Shown: one piece after another, positions 25,709 to 32,485 of the stretch | Layout: each line of letters opens with the position of its first letter | Numbering within the stretch: the first letter of the stretch is position 1 | From: a virus | DNA: 50,861 bases | Strand: one strand, 5' to 3' | Virus record (IMG/VR): IMGVR_UViG_3300030329_006607 | Coordinates: 1-50,861 of that record | The notes under the pieces: generated by a model | Database searches by the model: none | Seen by the model: the letters and a program-made list of their open reading frames with translations, nothing else | What the model was told of the DNA's origin: nothing | Translations under genes and position numbers: made by a program

Positions 25709-25918
25709 TTATACCGTAACATCTAATAGACTACCCACAGACTTCACACCACCACTAGTACTAGTTTCCTGTACTGATTCTTGGTGCTTTTCACGTTCGT
25801 GAGTTGCCAGTTCTACTTTCATGTTCAATCGTGCAGCTTGTTTTGCCGATTGAACCTCTTGATACACTTCATAGTAATCTACCGCAGTAGTTTTTCGTAA
25901 CCCGTAAGTGTTTATCAT
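25709..25918 (-). CDS. Small protein in the flagellin operon
   Basis: 69 aa, unrecognised. It has an aromatic N-terminus (MINTYGLRKTTAVDYYEVYQ), a charged helix (QSAKQAARLNMKVELATHER EKHQE) and a Ser/Thr/Gly tail ending VGSLLDVTV. It overlaps the PQ-loop gene by 4 bp (ATGA) and lies 32 bp before the flagellin. By position a flagellin chaperone or FlaF/FlaG-like accessory is conceivable; no such family motif was found. Confidence 0.65.
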   Translation of the reverse strand: MINTYGLRKTTAVDYYEVYQEVQSAKQAARLNMKVELATHEREKHQESVQETSTSGGVKSVGSLLDVTV

Positions 25919-26178
25919 ATTCTCTCCTTATAGATATACCAAGTTATGACACATACTACTGTCATAATAAAACCTGATGAATAATTGAACGTCAACCAAA
26001 ATGCATCCAACCCTTTCATCAATACATATCCTAGACCACATAAGTAACCTAGACCATTTATCAAAAGCATAATCAGACTAACATCGTCCGATTTTTTTCT
26101 TCGGATCATTTTTACAATTTGCGGTACATATGCAATGCTAAATGATACCGATAAAATTATACCTAATATATTTGCCAT
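25915..26178 (-). CDS. PQ-loop (SemiSWEET/MtN3-like) membrane protein
   Basis: 87 aa with three predicted membrane helices (about 4-22, 36-56, 61-82), the size of bacterial SemiSWEET half-transporters. The first helix ends in the PQ motif, SIAYVPQIVKMIRRKKSDDV S, with the basic cytoplasmic loop and the polar S-x-x-M-L-L second helix start seen in the family. SemiSWEETs dimerise and move sugars across membranes by facilitated diffusion. First gene of the flagellin operon, 15 bp downstream of a palindrome. As an auxiliary metabolic gene it would act in the host inner membrane; the substrate cannot be inferred. Confidence 0.8.
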   Translation of the reverse strand: MANILGIILSVSFSIAYVPQIVKMIRRKKSDDVSLIMLLINGLGYLCGLGYVLMKGLDAFWLTFNYSSGFIMTVVCVITWYIYKERI

Positions 26179-26193
26179 ATGTTTTTAAATCGT

Positions 26194-26225
26194 GCCACAC
26201 TATTATATCCCATAGGTAGTGTGGC
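26194..26225 (-). promoter_or_regulatory. Palindrome with TATAAT before the PQ-loop/flagellin operon
   Basis: A perfect 9-bp inverted repeat, GCCACACTA (26194-26202) and TAGTGTGGC (26217-26225), 14-nt centre. Reading left the centre and arm contain TATAAT (26202-26207) with poor -35 (GGTAAG, 17 nt). It can be an operator overlapping a -10, an RNA hairpin (no T-run follows), or both. Confidence 0.55.
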
Positions 26226-26272
26226 TTACCTTCGTTATACCGCTTGGGTTGCTATAACTCTTGGGGTACAAC

Positions 26273-26545
26273 TTAAAATGTATTCCCTTCGGAATCCATT
26301 TCATAATCAGACGATGAGATAGTAATCTCTTTGTCTGAAATCGGTGAAACTTGAAAATTGGAAGATGGTGTAATTGTCAAATCAGGCAAAACAGAAGTGT
26401 TCGTGGTTGTCTGTGGTGTACGAATATTGACAATTGCATAATCAAGCAATTCCTTAACCTCTTGTACATTGTTTGCTTGTATCTCTACCTCAAATTTGGG
26501 ATTCATCGCATCAATTCTCATTGAGATTTTTGAATCATTTTCCAT
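26273..26545 (-). CDS. Hypothetical protein with own early promoter
   Basis: 90 aa from the ATG at 26545, chosen because GGGGAG lies about 10 nt upstream; the ATG at 26566 overlaps that site. Beta/alpha N-terminal half (KISMRIDAMNPKFEVEIQAN, then a helix VQEVKELLDYAIVNI), followed by a Thr/Ser-rich tail (RTPQTTTNTSVLPDLTITPS). Unrecognised. It is preceded by a sigma70 promoter whose spacer also holds a TATAAATA late box. Confidence 0.6.
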   Translation of the reverse strand: MENDSKISMRIDAMNPKFEVEIQANNVQEVKELLDYAIVNIRTPQTTTNTSVLPDLTITPSSNFQVSPISDKEITISSSDYEMDSEGNTF

Positions 26546-26573
26546 TTTTTTATTTCTCCCCTTCAACGACTAT

Positions 26574-26602
26574 ATTATACCATATTTATATGTCGTTGTC
26601 AA
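26574..26602 (-). promoter_or_regulatory. Sigma70-type promoter with embedded late box
   Basis: Reading left: TTGACA (26597-26602), 17 nt, TATAAT (26574-26579), with TGG in front of TATAAT. The spacer contains TATAAATA (26583-26590), so early and late transcription of the 90-aa gene may both start here. Confidence 0.8.
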
Positions 26603-26614
26603 GAAAAATCGACT

Positions 26615-27073
26615 TTACTTGCCAACTTTTTTTGTCGGTGAATCTTCTAAACTATATTGGTATTTCTTTTCCAGTGATTCCAAATCTTTCAACATCATAT
26701 CAAATTCATAATCAGATAGTTCAACACTATCAGGATGATTATAATAAAGGTTATTGTGATAATTCAATTCTTTGGTAAGTTCTTCTATTCGTTTTTTTGC
26801 TGTAGGACTGTCCATATCAGCAATATTAGAATCAAAATTTGCTTGGGTTTCTGACCCTACAACCTTTGATTCCTGTTTCTTTAATGGTGGTGGATCAAAA
26901 ACTGCTGGTTTGTTCTGTTTTAGTTCTTCAACAAACTGATCGAAGTAATCATTACCTTTTATTTCAATCAATCTCTGAATCCAAATATTTCCTTTGACTA
27001 GATTCTGCATCCCACCATGATCGTAGACTTCTTTTATTAGTGATTTAACATAACTAACTTCATCAATTTTCAT
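26615..27073 (-). CDS. Stand-alone NAD+-DNA-ligase domain Ia fused to an unknown N-terminal region
   Basis: 152 aa. The last 60 residues (KKRIEELTKELNYHNNLYYN, LSDYEFDMMLKDLESLEKKY, DSPTKKVG) match domain Ia of LigA, which contacts the nicotinamide-mononucleotide half of NAD+ and is normally followed by the adenylation domain. Here the frame ends right after the domain (KKVGK-stop), and the next 40 bp hold only a promoter, so the adenylation, OB and zinc parts are absent, not shifted. The first 85 residues (YVKSLIKEVYDHGGMQNLV, IWIQRLIEIKGNDYFDQFV) are helical and unknown. It could bind NAD+/NMN or regulate host LigA. A class II promoter lies just upstream. Confidence 0.8.
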   Translation of the reverse strand: MKIDEVSYVKSLIKEVYDHGGMQNLVKGNIWIQRLIEIKGNDYFDQFVEELKQNKPAVFDPPPLKKQESKVVGSETQANFDSNIADMDSPTAKKRIEELTKELNYHNNLYYNHPDSVELSDYEFDMMLKDLESLEKKYQYSLEDSPTKKVGK

Positions 27074-27095
27074 ATTCTATAACCCTTACCCCTTA

Positions 27096-27133
27096 CATTA
27101 TATTAGACGCACAAACTGCCCAAAAGGTTTAGG
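27096..27133 (-). promoter_or_regulatory. Class II bipartite promoter element, copy A
   Basis: Reading left: CTAAACCTTT (27123-27132), 13 nt, CGTCTAATATAATG. TAATAT is at 27100-27105, 17 nt from the box. An A-rich tract precedes the box and GTAAGGGGTAAGGG follows the -10. It drives the ligase-domain gene, whose ATG is 23 bp downstream. Confidence 0.65.
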
Positions 27134-27148
27134 TCTTTTTCACTTTTT

Positions 27149-27475
27149 TTAAAAATCGTGTAGATATTTTGAATTGGTTCTACGTTCTCTTTTTTCCTCA
27201 ATCCGTTCTATGTCCTTTTCTTGTTCTTCGTTTAGGTGCTTTTTATGTTCATCTCGCAAATCCCCTGCCATAGCAGTAACTCTACCAATTTTCATTAGAA
27301 TTACAAACACTGAAGCGGCACTTGCTCCACCAACACCCATAAAAAATTCTTCACCTACACCCTCGAACTCAGACATTACAGGTAGGAGCAATGCAATCCA
27401 ACCTGTAATCCCTGCAGCTCCATGCCAATCAGACTTATGGGTCTTATCTATCTTTTCCTCTAAATGTTTTGGCAT
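27149..27475 (-). CDS. Two-helix membrane protein, holin candidate
   Basis: 108 aa. A short hydrophilic N-terminus (ten charged residues in the first 17), two membrane helices at about 19-38 (WHGAAGITGWIALLLPV) and 44-62 (EFFMGVGGASAASVFVILM), and a long charged C-terminal helix (EQEKDIERIEEKRERRTNSK). This is a typical class II holin layout. It lies in the same leftward operon as the GH108 endolysin at 28546-29343. Other small membrane proteins in the window (35134-35589, 48488-48703) are alternatives. Confidence 0.6.
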   Translation of the reverse strand: MPKHLEEKIDKTHKSDWHGAAGITGWIALLLPVMSEFEGVGEEFFMGVGGASAASVFVILMKIGRVTAMAGDLRDEHKKHLNEEQEKDIERIEEKRERRTNSKYLHDF

Positions 27476-27484
27476 GATTCATCA

Positions 27485-27880
27485 CTATTCACCTCTGGTA
27501 ACAGTCAAAATCTTCTGAATTTGTGCTTCAACAATCTCTTTCCTGTTAGGCCAGTGTATATAAGGATTGGTATCCGAATTTTTTGCTAGATTTAGTAGTA
27601 AAGGAATGGTTAATTTTTCGACTTGTTTCATTCGTTCTGCATAAGCAGTATAAAGTTCTTGTTTTTTCATATCAATCTCTTCTTGATTTTTTAGTTCAAG
27701 AACAGATTTCATATATTCCAATGTATTTTCAATATCACCTAAACGTTGAGTTACACCTTCAGAACTGGCAGATACCTGTTCTAGTTTTTCCGTCTGCATC
27801 TTATTCTGTTCAACTTGATCTGAACTAACAGAAGTAATACCAAAATCGAAATCTGTATCAAAATCTAAATTAAAGTCCAT
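27485..27880 (-). CDS. Conserved hypothetical protein, coiled coil
   Basis: 131 aa. An acidic-aromatic start (NLDFDTDFDFGITSVS), a coiled coil (about 20-85, QVEQNKMQTEKLEQVSASSE and following helices), then KNSDTNPYIHWPNRKEIVEA QIQKIL, a block I associate with an unnamed marine T4-like family ('YIxWPNR'). It overlaps the exonuclease gene by 11 bp. Function unknown; no cysteine or catalytic motif. Confidence 0.7.
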   Translation of the reverse strand: MDFNLDFDTDFDFGITSVSSDQVEQNKMQTEKLEQVSASSEGVTQRLGDIENTLEYMKSVLELKNQEEIDMKKQELYTAYAERMKQVEKLTIPLLLNLAKNSDTNPYIHWPNRKEIVEAQIQKILTVTRGE

Positions 27881-28541
27881 TTGAATATACCTCGTAATAG
27901 TACTTGATAGAACCTAATAGATGTTCCGACCAATTATCACGATGCTCTAGGAAAATCTGTGGATTATCATCCGCAACTGTGATAAGAACAACTAACTGTG
28001 TAATAGGAATACCCGTTCTTTCTTCCCACATGATAGAATACGCACATGCTTGTTGGAAATAATCGGTAATCCATTCTCGTTTTTTGGGTTTTTTCGATGT
28101 TTTAAAATCTATAATCGACAATTTTCCATTATACTCAGCAACACAGTCAACACGACCAGCAGTTTTTAAGTAATCTGACCACAAACAAACTTCCTGTGCA
28201 TGTATGTTGTTAATATTTTCTTTAAGAATCGGCATCAATGGTGTAAACATATCCATTGATATAAAATCATTTTCATTTTCAAAATCGAAATCATTATTCA
28301 AATAATCCTCTACCATTTCATGAACTTTAGAACCAACTCTCAATGAACGAGTAGAAATTTTATCTGCCTTTTCCTCTCCGACTCGTTTCTTCCACTTTTT
28401 AATACCGTCTATTTTATCAGGATTTTTACCCAATATGGTAGTGATGGATGGGTACTTTTCAGTACCCACCACATAATGTCTATTTCCGTTTATCTCCTCA
28501 GTTAGTAATTCATCCAAAGAGTGTCCAACATGTTTAAACAT
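27870..28541 (-). CDS. PD-(D/E)XK exonuclease (Cas4/RecB-like)
   Basis: 223 aa. Motifs: RSLRVGSKVHEMVEDYL (helix with conserved H), KTAGRVDCVAEYNGKLSIID FKTSKK (motif II/III, D...DxK: GRVD then IIDFKTS), and a downstream Q-x-x-x-Y helix (YFQQACAYSIMWEER). These are the hallmarks of the Cas4/RecB nuclease family, used by phages for recombination and DNA processing. Family members in marine T4-like phages have about this length. Four bp downstream of the endolysin. Confidence 0.85.
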   Translation of the reverse strand: MFKHVGHSLDELLTEEINGNRHYVVGTEKYPSITTILGKNPDKIDGIKKWKKRVGEEKADKISTRSLRVGSKVHEMVEDYLNNDFDFENENDFISMDMFTPLMPILKENINNIHAQEVCLWSDYLKTAGRVDCVAEYNGKLSIIDFKTSKKPKKREWITDYFQQACAYSIMWEERTGIPITQLVVLITVADDNPQIFLEHRDNWSEHLLGSIKYYYEVYSNGL

Positions 28542-28545
28542 ATTA

Positions 28546-29343
28546 TTATCCTAAATTGAAACAACGTCTAATCCAACCCCTAATAAATTTCTGCTGAGAA
28601 TTTCTTTTTCCGTAAAAAGACCCAACAAATACTAAGTTCCAATAAAACCCTGACCGTTCGACTTGAACTTCCCAAAGTTTCAACTTGGATGCTTCTCTTA
28701 TTGTATTCGGGCCAATAGCACCATCAACATCAATGTTCCCACCCTTCGCATTGACAGCAGTTTGTAGAATCTTGACTGCATTCCGTTGACCATGATTGAC
28801 ACACATATCGAAGTAAATCTCTCTGATTTCTTCGGGTAGTTTTTCTGCCTGTGATGGAATCCAGAATTCTTCTTTGTACAATGCAATTGCTTGTTCTCTG
28901 GTAAAATTTCGTACATCTTCACTAGTGAATTCATCCTCAAGGTGGTCTTCCCATACTGCTTGAGTTACGCCCCAATTAGTAGCTCCGCCTCGGTCATCTG
29001 GATCGTCCACAAAACCGCCTTCATGTGCTAATACCACTTCAATAATTTCTTCAAATGTTGTTTTCATTGTATTATCTCCTTTACTATATTCAACGATTGG
29101 TTCTGGTTCTGGTGCAGAATAATAATTTTCTGGTTCTGGCCAATCTGGTGCAGAATAATAATTTTCTTTCAGTTTTCTCAATACTGGATTTTCTTCTAAA
29201 TGTCCTAACCATTGCTTTTCTGACATCTGACCCGATAACCAACAAGTTAATAGGTCTTGTGCATTCTGTTCAGGACTTGGTTTTAAAACACCTTCTAATT
29301 TTTCAACCAACTTCTTCGATATTCTCTCCGATAGTAATTCCAT
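28546..29343 (-). CDS. Endolysin, GH108 muramidase, with an N-terminal extension and internal start
   Basis: 265 aa; a second ATG at 29067 is preceded by GGAG (29076-29079, 8-nt spacing) and would yield a 173-aa protein starting MKTTFEEIIEVVLAHEGGF, i.e. exactly the GH108 domain. The catalytic Glu is that of HEGG; DDRGGATNWGVTQ, EFWIPSQAEKLPEEIREIYF DMCVNHGQRNAVKILQ and the C-terminal DVDGAIGPNTIREASKL (peptidoglycan-binding half) are standard. The first 92 residues are unrelated, with a duplicated NYYSAPxxPEPE segment. No signal peptide is visible in either form. Acts on peptidoglycan at lysis. Confidence 0.88.
   Translation of the reverse strand: MELLSERISKKLVEKLEGVLKPSPEQNAQDLLTCWLSGQMSEKQWLGHLEENPVLRKLKENYYSAPDWPEPENYYSAPEPEPIVEYSKGDNTMKTTFEEIIEVVLAHEGGFVDDPDDRGGATNWGVTQAVWEDHLEDEFTSEDVRNFTREQAIALYKEEFWIPSQAEKLPEEIREIYFDMCVNHGQRNAVKILQTAVNAKGGNIDVDGAIGPNTIREASKLKLWEVQVERSGFYWNLVFVGSFYGKRNSQQKFIRGWIRRCFNLG
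29108..29167 (-). repeat. 24-bp direct repeat in the endolysin N-terminal extension
   Basis: Two identical 24-bp copies (29108-29131 and 29144-29167; period 36 bp) encode the duplicated ENYYSAP segment. The identity at DNA level suggests a recent duplication. Confidence 0.85.
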
Positions 29344-29344
29344 A

Positions 29345-29620
29345 CTATACCTCAGTTATATTTTGACCATGACGACCCTGTTTCATATTCGGATGTGCTT
29401 TTTGTATTTCACGCAATCGGTTTTGTACATCACTTGGTGGTTTCGTTACACCCATTCTGATACTATCAACAATTGCTGGTTGTCCAATCACCAATATAAT
29501 GTTATCGGACGTACCGCAATTTGGACAAGGATTGTATCTAGGAACATTACGACTGTCAACACTCTGTTGTTCTTCCCAAGTGTAGTCGCATTCCTTACAT
29601 TTATAATCATAAAATGGCAT
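29345..29620 (-). CDS. FmdB-type zinc-ribbon protein
   Basis: 91 aa. Starts MPFYDYKCKECDYTWEEQQS, then NPCPNCGTSDNIIL. The two Cys-x-x-Cys pairs spaced about 25 residues apart are the FmdB/CxxC_CxxC_SSSS zinc ribbon. The C-terminal half (GVTKPPSDVQNRLREIQKAH PNMKQG) is typical of the marine phage form. Role unknown; a translation or packaging-associated zinc ribbon is suspected. Located between the endolysin and FkbM genes with 1-2 bp gaps. Confidence 0.8.
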   Translation of the reverse strand: MPFYDYKCKECDYTWEEQQSVDSRNVPRYNPCPNCGTSDNIILVIGQPAIVDSIRMGVTKPPSDVQNRLREIQKAHPNMKQGRHGQNITEV

Positions 29621-29622
29621 TA

Positions 29623-30396
29623 CTATTTCTCCCTCTTTGCATAAAAAACATATTTTTCTTCCCCACCTTGCATTTGCCTTTGTCTGCTCACAACAGTGTG
29701 TTTATCAAACCTGTCAGTAAGTAATTTAGACTTTTCTTCAAAGGTATCAGTAGGATAAAAAGAGCAATCATGTAACTCTCCTACAAAAAGACCAATATCA
29801 TCTGATGTCAATGAAGTCTTTTTAAAAAAATCGTATTCTGCTTCTTGAATATCCAACTTCAAAATATCTATATAATCAATTTCTAAAAAATTCATAATAT
29901 CTTCTATCTTATACACATCTATACCTTCGTCTTTATGTATATACGGTTCATCCATCAGAAGACTTTCTTGATAATATTTCTCAACCTTTGTATCGTAGTA
30001 ACCCATTGTTTCTCCAACAAACTTGCTAGAAGTTTTGGTATACTCATTTCTGGTAAAATATTTTGGTTTCTTATCACCATACCAGATTCCACCTTCTATA
30101 AAGATTGAATTGTTTTTAGATACTTGTTGTATATTTTCTTTTGCTATTTCCAGAGAATAAAAATTTGGTTCAATTAAAACCGTCAAGGAATCTGGCCATA
30201 AAGATTTTGCCACATAACTAAATGCACCTATATGACTCCCACAATCAAAAATCACTTTAGGTATTGAATTTATAATATTTTTATCCCTCAGACCATATTG
30301 ATCTTCTATAACATTCCTTTGGAAAACATCCATATCATCAGGTTGATTTACTTCATGAGCATCCACAAAAAAATCATACCCATCTATTTTTTTCAA
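29623..30396 (-). CDS. FkbM-family SAM-dependent methyltransferase, TTG start
   Basis: 257 aa. Motif I is KVIFDCGSHIGAFSYVAKSL, motif II LIEPNFYSLEIAKENIQQV, and the FkbM-specific acidic motif IDILKLDIQEAEYDFFK follows. FkbM enzymes methylate hydroxyls, mostly on glycans. The start is a TTG at 30394-30396 preceded by AGGAG at 7 nt, with no in-frame ATG nearby; the TTG overlaps the stop of the 58-aa gene. In a phage it may alter host surface sugars or virion glycans; the target is unknown. Confidence 0.82.
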   Translation of the reverse strand: MKKIDGYDFFVDAHEVNQPDDMDVFQRNVIEDQYGLRDKNIINSIPKVIFDCGSHIGAFSYVAKSLWPDSLTVLIEPNFYSLEIAKENIQQVSKNNSIFIEGGIWYGDKKPKYFTRNEYTKTSSKFVGETMGYYDTKVEKYYQESLLMDEPYIHKDEGIDVYKIEDIMNFLEIDYIDILKLDIQEAEYDFFKKTSLTSDDIGLFVGELHDCSFYPTDTFEEKSKLLTDRFDKHTVVSRQRQMQGGEEKYVFYAKREK

Positions 30397-30569
30397 TCAT
30401 CATCTCCTAACCCATCTAGGATTTTGTCTATTAATTTATCAACAATTTGCTCAATAAATTCATCACCTTCTTCAAGCAATTTCTCAATCATCTTATCAAC
30501 TAAATCATCAGTGCTTTCCAAAATCTGTTCCAGCACCCGATTTGCGATTTCTCTGACTAGACCTTTCAT
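30393..30569 (-). CDS. Small amphipathic helical protein
   Basis: 58 aa, ATG at 30569 with GAGGTG 5 nt upstream, stop overlapping the FkbM start. The sequence is a continuous amphipathic helix with a VLEQILEST-like heptad and a strongly acidic tail (IDKILDGLGDDD). It resembles the short coiled-coil proteins often adjacent to phage lysis or surface-modification genes, but I do not recognise it. Confidence 0.65.
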   Translation of the reverse strand: MKGLVREIANRVLEQILESTDDLVDKMIEKLLEEGDEFIEQIVDKLIDKILDGLGDDD

Positions 30570-30626
30570 ATTTCACCTCTCTGACCTTATACCTTCTAGG
30601 TTTAGGTTTATCCTTAATTTCACGAC

Positions 30627-30650
30627 AAAAAATGGGGTATAACCACCCCA
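30627..30650 (-). terminator. Rho-independent terminator after the heptose-kinase-like gene
   Basis: Reading left: TGGGGT/ACCCCA 6-bp stem (30633-30638 with 30645-30650), 6-nt loop, then six T residues. It is 34 bp after the stop at 30684 and separates that operon from the FkbM group. Confidence 0.75.
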
Positions 30651-30683
30651 TATATTTAGTTGACCCTATAATGTTACTTATTC

Positions 30684-31637
30684 TCATAATAGTGTATCAA
30701 ACTCTACAATCTCTCCATATTTAACTCGACCACAACCAAGTTGTTCGACTGAAAGACCAGCTGCTTTATTGGCATAATGAACAGACTTCCTCAAATCATT
30801 TTCCATTATCAAACTCATTGCAATGGTAGATACCACTATATCACCAGCACCTGTAACATCAATGATTTGTCTTTTATCTGCACCAAAATATATTTGACCA
30901 TTGTTAATCAACGTCATTCCTTTATCACCATCAGTTACTACATAATTCTCACACTTTATTCTAGTATTAACTTCGGCAATCATACTATAAGTATCAGCAT
31001 CAATATCATTATATTCGACAAAACGTTTTCCTAATTTGTAATACAATGCACCCTTTAATTCTCTCATATTTGGTTTGAAAATTGTTGCCTTTTCATATTC
31101 CCAAAAATTATCAAATTTGGGATCAACTATAGTCGTGATGTCATTCTCATTACAATATTCAATAATCAAACGTATAGTTTGTGGATTCAATGCCCCTTTA
31201 TCATAATCGGACATTATTACTATCTCCGAATCTTCTAAAATAGCACCTACATTATGACTAGAAACAACATTATGCTCAATAATTTCCTCACGATCAACAC
31301 GCAACAACTGCTTATTTTTGTTTAGGTATCGTGTCTTTAATGTTGTTGGATGTCCTTCTATCTTATGTATGATATATGGATTTACTCCTGATTGGAAACA
31401 GAGAAGTTCTACCTTCTCTGCTTCTGCATCGGTTCCGAGTATACCAACGAGTTGAACATCAACGGTCTTTTCACCCATATATTTTAGAGCAGATGCTACA
31501 TTGGCAGCTCCACCCAAACGGTATTCAACCTGATTCTGTTCAAGAATCGGAATTGGTGCTTCTGGTGATGTTCTAGTTACATCACCATGAACATACTGAT
31601 CTAATATAATATCACCTATAACAACGACTTTTTTCAT
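30684..31637 (-). CDS. PfkB-family kinase, HldA/RfaE-N-like (heptose-7-phosphate kinase)
   Basis: 317 aa, the length of HldE kinase domains. Opening VVVIGDIILDQYVHGDVTRT SPEAPIPI and the RLGGAANVASALKYMGE block are characteristic of HldE domain I (D-glycero-D-manno-heptose-7-phosphate 1-kinase) rather than of ribokinase. The C-terminal IIDVTGAGDIVVSTIAMSL contains the catalytic D of GAGD. There is no nucleotidyltransferase half. The reaction feeds ADP-heptose synthesis for LPS; a phage copy could change host LPS or produce heptose-phosphate products. Its start overlaps the preceding 73-aa gene by 26 bp. Confidence 0.82.
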   Translation of the reverse strand: MKKVVVIGDIILDQYVHGDVTRTSPEAPIPILEQNQVEYRLGGAANVASALKYMGEKTVDVQLVGILGTDAEAEKVELLCFQSGVNPYIIHKIEGHPTTLKTRYLNKNKQLLRVDREEIIEHNVVSSHNVGAILEDSEIVIMSDYDKGALNPQTIRLIIEYCNENDITTIVDPKFDNFWEYEKATIFKPNMRELKGALYYKLGKRFVEYNDIDADTYSMIAEVNTRIKCENYVVTDGDKGMTLINNGQIYFGADKRQIIDVTGAGDIVVSTIAMSLIMENDLRKSVHYANKAAGLSVEQLGCGRVKYGEIVEFDTLL

Positions 31638-31833
31638 TTTTCTTTAACCACCTTGTAACCTCAGTATTTTTCTCAATCCAAGAGATGGCCTCTTGTTTGT
31701 TTCCCATTACAGTTACTAATCTATGATCTCCTGTGTTGGCACGAACTGTCCAAAATTTCTTTTTCCCGTACCCTACACTTTCGTGCCTTAAACAATATAG
31801 GGGAACTTCGTCATCTCCAAAAAAGTTCTTCAT
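31612..31833 (-). CDS. Small unknown protein between thyX and the PfkB kinase
   Basis: 73 aa from ATG 31833, GGAG at about 14 nt upstream. Longer upstream in-frame sequence overlaps thyX and was not used. Sequence has an aromatic, basic character (GYGKKKFWTVRANTGDHRLV, then WIEKNTEVTRWLKKNE). Unrecognised. Confidence 0.6.
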   Translation of the reverse strand: MKNFFGDDEVPLYCLRHESVGYGKKKFWTVRANTGDHRLVTVMGNKQEAISWIEKNTEVTRWLKKNEKSRCYR

Positions 31834-31853
31834 TTCTGTTTTGTCTCCTTTTA

Positions 31854-32480
31854 CTACTCCCGTAGTGCCTTCCAAGAAACTGGAAATTCTTTCGATGCTA
31901 TAGCATCTATCTGATTGCCAATTTCTTGTGTTTCTAATTGGGCATCTGGTTTGCACCTGAGATTACAAACCCTAGCAAATGCCATTAACGTTCCCGACCA
32001 ATACCATTCTGTCATCATACTCTGTGGTAGAAGCATTCGTGCCTGTTCTGGACAAATGTCTTCGTCAATCATTCTATTGTAGAGATGGGTGATTCTCTCC
32101 AATAGATGTGGATATTCTGATGTAAAGATATTTTCAACGTTACTATCAGGATCAGAACCTTGCTTCTTATCCTTAACTCGTTGTCTCCATGCATCAGGAA
32201 TATGATATTCTGGTTCAGAATCTACATATCTTCGTGATACCTCATTCCAAACCAAACCTACTTGGTGTTTAACTAACTGCCTTGCAACAAATACTGGAGC
32301 AACAATGTGGAACTGTAAAGAACAGTGGCCAAAAGGAGTCCAATGATTGTGCCTAGCAAGATAGTCAATAAGTCTAGTATCCGCATCCGTAAACTTCTTT
32401 TTCTTTTTACCAAAACTAACCCTCGCCGCATTCACAACTGTCAAATCCGTACCCATCTTATCAATTAATGTTACTTCCAT
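31854..32480 (-). CDS. thyX: FAD-dependent thymidylate synthase ThyX
   Basis: 208 aa from the second Met at 32480, matching the usual ThyX opening (MEVTLIDKMGTDLTVVNAAR VSFG); an ATG at 32492 would add four residues. ThyX converts dUMP to dTMP using FAD and methylene-tetrahydrofolate. The signature motif is KHQVGLVWNEVSRRY, a variant of RHRxxSxNExSxR with Lys, Gln and Val-Gly replacements, and catalytic residues in HNHWTPFGHCSLQFHI and ARMLLPQSMMTEWYWSG are present. It lies in the Mom-like operon, consistent with thymidine supply for an AT-rich genome. Confidence 0.92.
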   Translation of the reverse strand: MEVTLIDKMGTDLTVVNAARVSFGKKKKKFTDADTRLIDYLARHNHWTPFGHCSLQFHIVAPVFVARQLVKHQVGLVWNEVSRRYVDSEPEYHIPDAWRQRVKDKKQGSDPDSNVENIFTSEYPHLLERITHLYNRMIDEDICPEQARMLLPQSMMTEWYWSGTLMAFARVCNLRCKPDAQLETQEIGNQIDAIASKEFPVSWKALRE

Positions 32481-32485
32481 ATGAC

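Noticed and set aside
30570-30630. Possible eighth class II element (CCTAAACC near 30595-30605)
   Set aside because: It has the CCTAAACC core but neither the CTTT end nor a -10 at the right distance.
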